Shown in pieces: positions 1-6,583 of a stretch of DNA of 11,986 nt (position 1 is its first letter; each line of letters opens with the position of its first letter). The notes beneath the pieces were generated by a model. The model searched no databases. It was not told where the DNA came from and worked only from the letters and a program-made list of their open reading frames with translations. Made by a program: the position numbers and the translations under genes. This stretch comes from a bacterium (lineage in GTDB: Bacteria > Planctomycetota > J058 > JAJDCP01), in NCBI GenBank assembly GCA_030428695.1, contig JAUIEM010000314.1:1-11986 (forward strand). The letters are read 5' to 3'.

Positions 1-224
1 CCGTACGGCAGCGGTGCCTCGCCCGCGCGCACCTCCTCGACGAACGCGTTCACCCCGGCCGTCCAGGCCTCCACGAGCGCGAAGTCGTCCGGGCGCTCCT
101 CGCGCATCTCGGCGCCGCTCACGCGACCCCAGCGCTCGATGCCCACCGTCCGCACGAGCGTGTCGTCGTCGACGTACGACTCGCCCAGGATCTCCGCGCG
201 CCGGCCGGTCGCGCGGCGGGACAG
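1..224 (-). pseudogene. Penicillin-acylase-family (Ntn hydrolase) fragment, N-terminus missing, runs off left edge
   Basis: Read leftward from 224, this frame gives 74 residues that begin LSRRATGRRAEILGE, continue through RTVGIERWGRV and reach LVEAWTAGVNAFVEEV. This is the pattern of the penicillin acylase alpha-chain region ('..RRaatGrlAEilG...', then 'eaya.GvNaf'), from the family that hydrolyses amides such as beta-lactams and acyl-homoserine lactones in the periplasm. The usual preceding part is absent: signal peptide, strand with a GVPHI-like motif, and the segment ending in QDR..QM. Upstream in this frame there is only Arg/Pro-rich sequence without a start or signal peptide. A zinc-ribbon gene in a different frame precedes it instead. 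The fragment is therefore either a gene truncated by rearrangement or half of an assembly join. The catalytic Ser of the beta-chain would lie beyond the window. Family identification is from motif memory and I consider it strong. Confidence 0.72.
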
Positions 225-239
225 CGCCGGAGCTGCGCG

Positions 240-519
240 GCGCGGGCGGCGGCGCGATCGCCTCCATGGCGGCCCCGCACATCTGGCAGGCGCTCAGGTG
301 CGGGGCGACCACGCGTCCGCAGCCTGGACAGGAGCGGGCGCTACCGGTCTTCGCCGCGGTCTCCTTCAGCGGCTCGCTGCAGTACAGGCAGCGGCGACGC
401 GCCGCCGCGTTCTCCTTCCCACACCCCGTGCACACCTTTGGAGCCTGGAGCCGCGCCCCGCAGACGATGCACAGCGCCCGGCCGGGCGCATTCTCTCGTC
501 GGCATTCCGGACAGCGCAC
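240..519 (-). CDS. Zinc-ribbon protein, N-terminal part with three CxxC pairs
   Basis: The frame starts at GTG (519-517), 7 bases after a GGGAGGG-type ribosome binding site (522-530 region), and begins MRCPECRRENAPGRALCIVC. It holds three successive double-CxxC units: CPEC with CIVC, CTGC with CLYC, and CPGC with CQMC. Each can bind one zinc ion as a rubredoxin-like ribbon. Such ribbon arrays are usually cytoplasmic N-terminal modules fused to something else (membrane segment, FHA or kinase), so the function cannot be set. After the third ribbon the sequence becomes Pro/Ala-rich. The same frame then stays open to the window edge, but as Arg/Gly-rich nonsense (RRRRHARADGGHRA) antiphase to the acylase frame. 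I therefore place the end of the believable part near 240. The gene is divergent from the VWA gene, with 86 bases between the starts. Confidence 0.6.
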
Positions 520-590
520 CGTATCCCTCCCCTCTGCCCGCTCCAGACCCTACGCGTGAAGGTGTGGAAACCGGACCCGTCGCTCTCTGC

Positions 591-608
591 TACACTGTTC
601 CTACTATG
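591..608 (+). promoter_or_regulatory. Possible -10 element for leaderless start of the VWA gene
   Basis: TACACT at 591-596 resembles a sigma-70 -10 box (consensus TATAAT) and lies 9 bases before the ATG at 606. The start would then be at or within a few bases of the transcription start. No Shine-Dalgarno sequence is visible between 590 and 606 (bases read ctacactgttcctact), which fits a leaderless or near-leaderless mRNA. No clear -35 box is seen at the expected spacing; the bases there are AAACCG. Weak evidence, given because it explains the missing ribosome binding site. Confidence 0.25.
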
Positions 609-2045
609 GGAGACAGAAGCTCCGTGCGCCACGTCCTGCTCCTCACGCTTTGTGCGACCGCCCTCTACGGCCAGCAGCGCCCGACCCCCCCGCACTACGG
701 GGACCTCGATGGGCTGCGCCGCAGCGGCTCGTTGACCGTGGGCAGCCACGGCGCCGACGTCGCCGCGCTGCAGTGGGCGCTCGCCTTCCTCGGCTACGAG
801 GTCGCGGCCGACGGCGAGTTCGGGAACCAGACCCGCGCCGCCCTCGAGGGCTTCCAGGCCGCCGTCGGCCTCGACCCCGACGGCGTCGCCGGCGCCCGGA
901 CCGTCATCGCCCTCGACGAGCGCTTCGCCGAGCCCCTGCCCGCGGGCAGCGAGTCCCACCTCGCGAAGCAGCTCAAGAGCGCGCTCCAGGCCGGCGAGCG
1001 CGGCGCGGCCTTCGCCCTGATCGCCGCCCTCGGTGCGCACGACAGCGCGAAGGCGGTCGACGCGATCAGCAAGCGCTGGGAGCGGCTGCTCGAAGAGGAG
1101 CCCGGCTACCGGGTGTGCCGCCAGGTGCTGCGAGGGCTGCGCGCGGACGAGGCGCGCGCCCGCGTCGTGCGGCTGCTCGCGCGGGGCGCCCCCCTCGAGC
1201 AGCTCCTCGCCATCGAGGTGCTGGAGGCCTGGGACCGGGAGGAGGACGACGCCGCGCTGATCGAGGCCCTCGACGAGCGCGCGGGACCGGTCCGTCGGCG
1301 CGCCATCCTCGCCCTCGGCAAGCGCCGCCGGGTGCCGGTGGTGTACGCGCTGATCGCGCACATGAAGGCGCGCGACCGGGAGCGCGACGGCGAGCATCAG
1401 CAGGTCGCCGCGGCCCTCGACAAGCTGGTCGGTCAGCGCCTCGGCCTCGGCAAGGACTACGAGGGCTGGTTCGACGGCGACCTCGACAACCTCGGCGCGC
1501 CGCCGCCGCGGGCCGGGGTCGACACGACTGTCACCTATTACGACGCGAGCCTGGTCAGCCCGGCGCTGGTCTTCCTCTTCGACACGTCCTGCTCGATGCG
1601 CTCCCGCGGCTACCTCGAGCCCGCCAAGGCCGAGCTCGCCCGCACCCTGTCCAGCCTGCCGGAGGGCACGCGCTTCAACGTGCTGAGCTTCGCGACCGAG
1701 GCGCGCCTCTGGCAGCCCCGCCTGGTCCCCGCCAGCCGCCGCAGCCTCGAGGCCGCGGTCGCCCACGTCGGCGGCCTCGAGGTCGAGGGCGACCGCACCC
1801 GCCTCGACCGCGCCCTGTTCCGGGCGCTCGCGATGGAAGGCGTCGATACGGTCGTGATCCTGACCGACGGCTACCCGGAGAAGTCGCAGCCGATCCCCGA
1901 CAGCGTGATGCTCGACCTGCTCGAGGAGCACAACCGGCTGCGCCAAGTACGCGTCGTCACCTTCGGCTTCGCCCAGGCCAACCTGCCCCTGCTCGAGGCC
2001 TTCGCGGCCAGCACCGGAGGGGAGAGCCAGGTGCTGGACGAGTGA
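606..2045 (+). CDS. Exported protein with peptidoglycan-binding, HEAT-like and von Willebrand factor A domains
   Basis: The product is 479 residues. Residues 1-22 form a signal peptide (Arg at 4 and 8, hydrophobic VLLLTLCATAL, likely cut after YG or YGQ). Residues 42-102 match a PG_binding_1 domain (GSHGADVAALQWALAFLGY, then DGEFGNQTRAALEGFQ). Residues 118-275 are helical and HEAT-like (LLAIEVLEAWDREEDDAALIEAL, ERAGPVRRRAILALGKR). Residues 320-479 are a VWA domain with MIDAS residues DTSCS (326-330), Thr398 and Asp421 in LTDG, so metal binding should be intact. The protein should act outside the cytoplasmic membrane, anchored to cell wall while its VWA face binds a partner; that role is inference. 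The ATG at 606 is chosen because it gives the signal peptide, although the frame stays open upstream to 438. It has no ribosome binding site. It ends 3 bp before the convergent adenylate kinase gene. Confidence 0.85.
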   Translation: MGDRSSVRHVLLLTLCATALYGQQRPTPPHYGDLDGLRRSGSLTVGSHGADVAALQWALAFLGYEVAADGEFGNQTRAALEGFQAAVGLDPDGVAGARTVIALDERFAEPLPAGSESHLAKQLKSALQAGERGAAFALIAALGAHDSAKAVDAISKRWERLLEEEPGYRVCRQVLRGLRADEARARVVRLLARGAPLEQLLAIEVLEAWDREEDDAALIEALDERAGPVRRRAILALGKRRRVPVVYALIAHMKARDRERDGEHQQVAAALDKLVGQRLGLGKDYEGWFDGDLDNLGAPPPRAGVDTTVTYYDASLVSPALVFLFDTSCSMRSRGYLEPAKAELARTLSSLPEGTRFNVLSFATEARLWQPRLVPASRRSLEAAVAHVGGLEVEGDRTRLDRALFRALAMEGVDTVVILTDGYPEKSQPIPDSVMLDLLEEHNRLRQVRVVTFGFAQANLPLLEAFAASTGGESQVLDE

Positions 2046-2048
2046 CTA

Positions 2049-2681
2049 CTAGGAAAGCCCGAGGGTCTCGAGGATCTCCGCGGTCACCTGCGCCGGCTTC
2101 TGCTGGCCGTTGACCTTCTTGAGCAGCCCCTTCTCCTCGTAGTAGGGCAGGATGGGCTGGGTGTCGCGGTGGTACTTCTGCAGCCGGTTGCGGCAGGCCT
2201 CTTCGGTGTCGTCCTTGCGCTGGACGACCTCGTCGGCGATCTCCTTGGGCGGCGGCGCGTACTTCATGTGGAAGATGCGGCCGGACTTCCGGTGCAGGCG
2301 CCGGCCGACCACGCGCTCGACCAGCACGTCGTCGGGCACGTCGATCAGGAGCACGGTGTCGATCGCGAAGTCGTTGGCGCGCAGGGCCGCGTCGAGGGCC
2401 TCGGCCTGGGGGCGCGTGCGGGGGAAGCCGTCGAGCAGGAAGCCGTCCGCGCAGTCGTCCTGGCCGATGCGCTCGATGATCAGGCCGATCACCGTCGAGT
2501 CGGGGACCAGGTCGCCTCGCGACATGTAGCCCTCGGCCTCCTTGCCGAGCGGCGTCCCCGCCTTGACCGCGGCGCGCAGCATGTCACCGCTGGAGATGTG
2601 CGGGACCTGCAGCTTCTTCTGCAGGACCGCCGCCTGGGTTCCCTTGCCCGCGCCGGGGGGCCCGACCAGGATCATCCGCAT
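2049..2681 (-). CDS. adk: Adenylate kinase
   Basis: Adenylate kinase (EC 2.7.4.3) catalyses ATP + AMP to 2 ADP in the cytoplasm. The 210-residue product shows the P-loop GPPGAGKGT (7-15), the AMP-binding motif ISSGDMLRAA (29-38), DGFPRT (84-89), the Arg-rich GRRLHRKSGR (126-135) that opens the LID, and RKDD (155-158). The LID is short: from GRR to RKDD there are 33 residues against about 38 in E. coli Adk. The usual D-x-x-G-E-x-L stretch is replaced by EIADEVVQ, and there are no zinc-binding cysteines. The start at 2681 is supported by AAGGAG 7 bases upstream; a second Met two codons later is less well spaced. It is the last gene of the MOSC-YjbQ-adk cluster, 48 bases after the YjbQ stop, and converges on the VWA gene. 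Confidence 0.96.
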   Translation of the reverse strand: MRMILVGPPGAGKGTQAAVLQKKLQVPHISSGDMLRAAVKAGTPLGKEAEGYMSRGDLVPDSTVIGLIIERIGQDDCADGFLLDGFPRTRPQAEALDAALRANDFAIDTVLLIDVPDDVLVERVVGRRLHRKSGRIFHMKYAPPPKEIADEVVQRKDDTEEACRNRLQKYHRDTQPILPYYEEKGLLKKVNGQQKPAQVTAEILETLGLS

Positions 2682-2729
2682 CGCTCACTCCTTGTCTTTC
2701 ACCGTCTCTCATAGGGGCGCATTGTGCCT

Positions 2730-3146
2730 TCACGCACCGAAGATGTGAAGGCTCAACCGGCGCGTGTGGCCGCGCCGGCGATGCTCCCACAGGTAGATGC
2801 CCTGCCAGGTGCCGAGCGTCAGCCGTCCTCCGCGCACCGGAATCGACAGGCTGGTCAGGGTCAGGGCGTTCTTGATGTGGGCCGGCATGTCGTCCGGTCC
2901 CTCGGCATCGTGCTCGTAGTCCGCTCCCTCGGGCACCAGCCGGGCGATGAAGCGCTGGAGATCACGGCGCACCGAGGGGTCGGCGTTCTCCTGCACGCAC
3001 AGGCTCGCCGATGTGTGGCGCAGGAACAGGCTGCACAGCCCGTCGCGGATGCCGCTTCCGGCGACGAAGGCGGCCACCTTGTCGGTGATCATGTGCAGCT
3101 CCTGGCCGCGGGTCGCGACACTGAGCTCGTCGAAGGCCTGGCGCAT
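2730..3146 (-). CDS. yjbQ: YjbQ/UPF0047 family protein
   Basis: The 138-residue product carries the full signature of the family: HTSASL (44-49), ENADPSVRRD (53-62), YEHDAEGPDDMPAHIK (77-92) and GTWQGIYLWEH (112-122). The length equals that of E. coli YjbQ. Family members are small cytoplasmic trimeric beta-barrels; thiamine-phosphate synthase activity has been reported for some, but the physiological role is uncertain. I set the start at the ATG at 3146 because GGAGG (3152-3156) lies 5 bases ahead and because family members begin at this point. An in-frame ATG at 3161 would add five residues (MAEAP) and overlap the MOSC stop by one base, but has no ribosome binding site. It is the middle gene of a three-gene minus-strand cluster and is probably translationally coupled to the MOSC gene. 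Confidence 0.92.
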   Translation of the reverse strand: MRQAFDELSVATRGQELHMITDKVAAFVAGSGIRDGLCSLFLRHTSASLCVQENADPSVRRDLQRFIARLVPEGADYEHDAEGPDDMPAHIKNALTLTSLSIPVRGGRLTLGTWQGIYLWEHRRRGHTRRLSLHIFGA

Positions 3147-3160
3147 CGGAGCCTCCGCCA

Positions 3161-3601
3161 TCACGCGTCGTCGACGAAGGCGGCCGCATCCCCGACGCGC
3201 AGCTTCCCGCCCTCGAGCACGCGCCCGAACACCCCGCCGCGCCACTCCGGCACCAGCGCCTCACGCAGGCCGGGGCAGAGCTGATCCATCAGCCCGCAGG
3301 GCTCCGTCTCCCCGAGCAGCTCGACCAGCACCTCGCCGACGCGCAGCTTCTTCCCCGCCGAGGCCTCGAGCTCGAGGCCCGACACCAGCAGGTTCGCGCG
3401 CCGGGTGCCGGGGTCGACCTCCTTGCCGAGGTCCGCGCAGGCCCGCCTCCACGCCTCGGCGCTGATCACGGTCAGGGCGCGCCTGCCCGGCTTGCTGTGG
3501 TCGTCGACCAGGCCGGTCTCGTCGGCGACGGCCTCGCGGACGGGGGTGACCGGCGAGGTCTTGTCGCGGCGGATGTAGATGTTCTCGATGGTCCCGCTCA
3601 T
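3161..3601 (-). CDS. MOSC-domain protein
   Basis: The 146-residue product is a stand-alone MOSC (MoCo sulfurase C-terminal) domain. Recognisable parts are RRANLLVSGLEL (67-78), the beta-strand GKKLRVGEVLVELLGETEPCG (centred on Cys102, the conserved cysteine of the family), and RGGVFGRVLEGGKLRVGD (121-138). MOSC proteins handle sulfur or molybdenum cofactor; related small ones (YiiM/YuaD type) act in reduction of N-hydroxylated compounds or remain uncharacterised. The substrate here cannot be told. The ATG at 3601 follows a good GGAGGAAGG ribosome binding site. It is the first gene of the cluster with yjbQ and adk downstream. Confidence 0.88.
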   Translation of the reverse strand: MSGTIENIYIRRDKTSPVTPVREAVADETGLVDDHSKPGRRALTVISAEAWRRACADLGKEVDPGTRRANLLVSGLELEASAGKKLRVGEVLVELLGETEPCGLMDQLCPGLREALVPEWRGGVFGRVLEGGKLRVGDAAAFVDDA

Positions 3602-3625
3602 CAGCCTTCCTCCAGGAGTCGCCGC

Positions 3626-3655
3626 ACTGTAGCACGGGGCCCGGGGGAGGACCAA
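3626..3655 (-). promoter_or_regulatory. Probable sigma-70 promoter of the MOSC-yjbQ-adk cluster
   Basis: On the minus strand TTGGTC (3655-3650) and TACAGT (3631-3626) are separated by 18 bases. They fit -35 and -10 boxes at 3/6 and 4/6 bases. Transcription would start near 3619, giving a leader of about 18 bases that contains the GGAGGAAGG ribosome binding site of the MOSC gene. The position, just upstream of the first gene and after the halogenase stop, supports the call. It is by eye only. Confidence 0.4.
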
Positions 3656-3779
3656 GCGGAATCGCCGCCGCCTCAATGGAAGGCGTACGGCTCGAGCTCG
3701 TGCTTCTTGAGCAGGTGGGTCCCCCTCTTTCCCAGCGGAGTCTCCGGCCCGGGACAGGGCAAGCCGCCAGGGGCCCGGC

Positions 3780-5519
3780 TCAGTCCGGCCCGACGAGATG
3801 GCTCCGCAGGGCGCGGTGGAGCGGGCGGAAGCTCCGGCCGGGCGGCGCGGCGAGCATCCCGCTGGCCTGCCAGGTCGAAGGATCGAGGCGCAGCTGGCGG
3901 GTGTCGAGCCAGTCCCGCCCGGCCAGCCGCGGCAGGGCCTCGGGATGCACATCCTCGACCGCGAGCAGCAGGAGCGCCTGGGCGAGCTCCTCGAGCCGCT
4001 CGAGGGTGGAGCGGTGGCGCGCGACCAGCGCGGGCAGGTCGGGGCAGCGGCTGAGGCCGGCGCGGCGGTGCGCGCGCAGCCAGGGGATCGCGAGGTAGTC
4101 GAGGAAGACGACGCGCAGCCTCCCGCCGCGCCGCTCGCGGGCTTCCACCCAGGCCGAGAGCAGGCGGTGGACGGTCTCGGCGAGCAGGAAGAAGGACATC
4201 GGCGCGGCGCCGTGCAGCGCCGCCTTCTTGGTGTCGTCGACGAACACGCGGTGCAGCACCTGCGGGCAGTGGTAGCCCCAGGCGACGGCGACATCCCAGA
4301 CGAAGCGCGCGGTGTTGACCAGCGCGTCGCCGAGGTAGCGGTAGCCGCGGTGGATCGCGCGGGTCTGGAAGCGGTTGAGCCCGATCAGCGCCCGGCTGTA
4401 CTCGTCGACGCGCGTCGGCTCGAGCGCGCCGCGGACGTCCCGGGCGATCAGGTCGGCGAGCAGGATGTTCGCGTAGGCGATCTGGTCGATGCCCGGGGAG
4501 TAGTACGGGTCGGGAAACACCGCCGCCTCGCCGATGCAGCCCCAGCGCCGGGCGGAGAACACCCGGGCGCTGGCCCGGGCGTAGCGGCGCATCGTCCGGA
4601 AGTCGAGGAGCGGGCCGTCGAGCAGCGCGGCGACCGCCGGCTCGCGCTCTTCCAGCCAGGCCCGGGCCCGGGCGCGGGTGTTGTAGGCGGAGAAGGGGTG
4701 GAAGCGCTCGTCGGCGACGATCCCCACGCTGGTCGCCTCGCCCGCGAGCGGGATGACCCAGATCCAGTAGCCCCGCCCGCACAGGTGCACGGTCGAGTGG
4801 AAGCGCCGGCCGCCGGGGACCCGCGCGTGCCAGGCGCGCTCACGGTCGGGGACCAGGTCGTCCACCCGCCAGCGCCGGTCGATGCGGAACCAGGCCGCCG
4901 AGCCGGTCGAGCGGCTCGGCCGGTCGTGGCCGAGCTGCCGCTGCAGGAGGCGCCGCCGGCCGCTCGCATCGACCAGCCAGCGGCACGAGAGCTCGGTGAC
5001 CGTGTCGTCGGCGGCGCGGGCGCGGACGGAGTGTGGTCCGTCAGACGCCAGCTGTGGGGGCTCGACTCGCACGCCCTCGTAGAGCCGCACGCCGTCGCGG
5101 GCGAGGAGGTTCCGCAGCGCCTCTTCGAAGCGGCCGCGCTCGAGCTGCCAGGTCGGGACGGCGGGGAAGTCGGCCAGGCCGACCTCGGGCCGGTCCGCGA
5201 AGGCTCCCCGGCCATCGCCGTAGAAGAAGCGCAGGCCGAGCTTGGGGACGTGGTCCCTCAGCAGCTCGCCGAGCCGCAGGGTGTCGGACAGGTACAGCGC
5301 GCCGAGCTCGACGGTCGACTCGCCGACCTTGAACGCCACCCGCGGCAGCGGCCGGCGGCGCCGGTCGAGCACGGCCACCGCCAGCCCGGGCTGCTCGAGC
5401 CGGAGCTGCCGCGCCAGGCACAGGCCCGCCAGGCCCCCACCGCAGATCGCCACATCGAAGTGTTCCGTGCGCGTCCCTCCGCCGCCTTCGTCAACCGCGA
5501 CCGGGCCATCGTAGGCCAT
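3780..5519 (-). CDS. Flavin-dependent halogenase-like enzyme
   Basis: The 579-residue product begins with an FAD-binding Rossmann fold (CGGGLAGL, 26-33). It then has the FDH/monooxygenase elements: KVGEST (64-69), the segment HVPKLGLRFFYGD where Lys93 sits in the place of the catalytic lysine of RebH/PrnA, WLVDASG (181-187), WIWVIP (252-257) matching the halogenase motif WxWxIP, and FPDPYYSPG (335-343) matching Fx.Px.Sx.G. Known members use FADH2, O2 and halide to form a Lys-bound haloamine that halogenates aromatic substrates, with a separate flavin reductase. Residues about 370-579 form a helical C-terminal domain likely to hold the substrate. The usual GDAA is GEAA (330-333). The start at 5519 is preceded by GGAGAGG; an in-frame ATG at 5585 would add 22 Arg/Ala-rich residues without a binding site. 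No biosynthetic genes are adjacent, so the substrate is unknown. A plain flavin monooxygenase is the alternative. Confidence 0.82.
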   Translation of the reverse strand: MAYDGPVAVDEGGGGTRTEHFDVAICGGGLAGLCLARQLRLEQPGLAVAVLDRRRRPLPRVAFKVGESTVELGALYLSDTLRLGELLRDHVPKLGLRFFYGDGRGAFADRPEVGLADFPAVPTWQLERGRFEEALRNLLARDGVRLYEGVRVEPPQLASDGPHSVRARAADDTVTELSCRWLVDASGRRRLLQRQLGHDRPSRSTGSAAWFRIDRRWRVDDLVPDRERAWHARVPGGRRFHSTVHLCGRGYWIWVIPLAGEATSVGIVADERFHPFSAYNTRARARAWLEEREPAVAALLDGPLLDFRTMRRYARASARVFSARRWGCIGEAAVFPDPYYSPGIDQIAYANILLADLIARDVRGALEPTRVDEYSRALIGLNRFQTRAIHRGYRYLGDALVNTARFVWDVAVAWGYHCPQVLHRVFVDDTKKAALHGAAPMSFFLLAETVHRLLSAWVEARERRGGRLRVVFLDYLAIPWLRAHRRAGLSRCPDLPALVARHRSTLERLEELAQALLLLAVEDVHPEALPRLAGRDWLDTRQLRLDPSTWQASGMLAAPPGRSFRPLHRALRSHLVGPD

Positions 5520-5566
5520 GCAGCGCCTCTCCGCCAGCGCGGCCGGCTGCGCGCGCAGCCGTCGAT

Positions 5567-5595
5567 TTGCACGCAGGCGCCGCATGGGTCATAAG
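5567..5595 (+). promoter_or_regulatory. Possible sigma-70 promoter of the coiled-coil gene pair
   Basis: TTGCAC (5567-5572) and CATAAG (5590-5595) are spaced by 17 bases, matching -35 (TTG kept) and -10 (ATAA kept) boxes in part. The predicted start near 5602 would place the hairpin at 5600-5620 at the very 5' end of the mRNA. It lies in the 113-base gap between the divergent halogenase and coiled-coil genes. Confidence 0.4.
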
Positions 5596-5599
5596 GTCG

Positions 5600-5620
5600 G
5601 GACCGCCCGTCGTGCGGTCC
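5600..5620 (+). promoter_or_regulatory. 5'-UTR hairpin or operator abutting the ribosome binding site
   Basis: GGACCGC (5600-5606) and GCGGTCC (5614-5620) form a perfect 7-bp inverted repeat with a 7-base loop CCGTCGT. The repeat ends directly at the AGGGAG ribosome binding site (5621-5626) of the gene starting at 5633. As RNA it would be a stable 5'-terminal hairpin that could protect the message or crowd the ribosome. As DNA it could be an operator for the divergent pair. There is no T-run, so it is not a terminator. Confidence 0.5.
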
Positions 5621-5632
5621 AGGGAGAATCCG

Positions 5633-6583
5633 ATGAGCAGCCCATCCAAGAAACGCCCCGTCCCGGACCAACCGGAGCGCCCCGCGCGCCCCGATGCCCG
5701 CGGCGGGCCGCCCTCCGGAACGCCGCCGACGCAGCCCGGAGCCCGGCCCGACGCGCGGCCCGAAAGCTCGAGTCCCCGGCCCGAGCGGCCCGATCCCGCG
5801 AGCCCGCCCCGCCCCCGACAATCGGTCTCGCCCCGTCCGAAGCCCGTCGACGACGACGGGCGCACCCTCTCCAAGAGCCTGGTGGAGGTGCGCCGCTCGG
5901 TCGAAGCGATGGTCGGCGACGGCAACCGCAACGTCGCGAACCTGCGCGCCGCCTCCGACAACTTCGGGGAATCGGTCGGCCGGGTCGAGGAGGCCCTGAA
6001 GCGTACGGAGAGCCTGCTCGAGCGGACCGAGGCGCTGGCCGAGGAAGCCGAGAAGCTGTTCGTCGAAGGGCAGCGGCTCGAGCAGCTGCAGGATCAGCTC
6101 GAAGCGCAGATCAAGGAGTCCGTCGAGCGCTGCCAGCTCGCCGAGAAGCGCATCGGCGAGCTGCAGGAGTACAAGAAGCAGCAGGACGAGCGCCTGGCGA
6201 AGCTCGAGCAGACCCTCGAAGAGGAGCAGTCCAGGAACGCCCGGGACAAGACGATGGCCGACCAGCTCGAGAAGCGCAGCGAGCTGCTGCAGGAAGAGAA
6301 CCGCGAGCTCGAGGCGCGGGTGCACCGCCTGCGCGAGAAGAACGAGCGCCTCGAGCAGATGCGCGCCCAGTTCGCCGCCGAGCTGGCGAGCATGCAGGGG
6401 GCGCTCTCCGACGCGATGTCCCTGCCCCAGTCCAATCCGCGCATGCCCGCGGCCGGCGGCGGGGGCGGTGGCGGAGGAGGCGGGGGACGCCCGCCCTCCG
6501 GCCAGGGATCCGGTGGCCAGGGGTCGCCGCCCGCCGGAGGGACACCCCCCTCCGGACGGCGTGGCGCGCGGCCGGAGTCATGA
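5633..6583 (+). CDS. Coiled-coil protein with disordered Pro-rich head and Gly-rich tail, unknown function
   Basis: The 316-residue product is not a family I recognise. Residues 1-77 are Pro/Arg/Ser-rich and probably disordered. Residues 80-262 are heptad-rich and strongly charged (EQLQDQLEAQIKESVE, LEQTLEEEQSRN, LQEENRELEARVHRL), a long coiled coil with almost no aromatic residues. Residues 263-316 are a Gly/Pro tail with a run of 11 glycines (275-285). The start at 5633 has AGGGAG five to seven bases ahead; the frame is open upstream to 5567 but without a binding site. No signal peptide or membrane segment is present, so it should be cytoplasmic and may self-assemble into rods or filaments, which is inference. 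It is transcribed with the next gene through a bridging mini-ORF. Confidence 0.8.
   Translation: MSSPSKKRPVPDQPERPARPDARGGPPSGTPPTQPGARPDARPESSSPRPERPDPASPPRPRQSVSPRPKPVDDDGRTLSKSLVEVRRSVEAMVGDGNRNVANLRAASDNFGESVGRVEEALKRTESLLERTEALAEEAEKLFVEGQRLEQLQDQLEAQIKESVERCQLAEKRIGELQEYKKQQDERLAKLEQTLEEEQSRNARDKTMADQLEKRSELLQEENRELEARVHRLREKNERLEQMRAQFAAELASMQGALSDAMSLPQSNPRMPAAGGGGGGGGGGGRPPSGQGSGGQGSPPAGGTPPSGRRGARPES

Noticed and set aside
366..1946. Long open frame on the minus strand opposite the VWA gene
   Set aside because: It is antiphase to a well-supported gene, rich in Arg/Ala/Glu with no domain, and open only because of high GC at third codon positions.
3673..3765. Minus-strand frame ending GKRGTHLLKKHELEPYAFH just after the halogenase
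   Set aside because: The residues look less random than usual shadows and could be a gene remnant, but no ATG/GTG/TTG start or ribosome binding site is in frame and no family is recognised.
3798..5594. Nearly 600-codon plus-strand frame opposite the halogenase
   Set aside because: The minus strand has clear FDH motifs; the plus-strand translation is low-complexity and has no recognisable domain.
6460..6500. G-rich tract as a regulatory G-quadruplex
   Set aside because: It is explained by an 11-glycine coding run with mixed GGN codons; quadruplex potential exists but there is no independent support.
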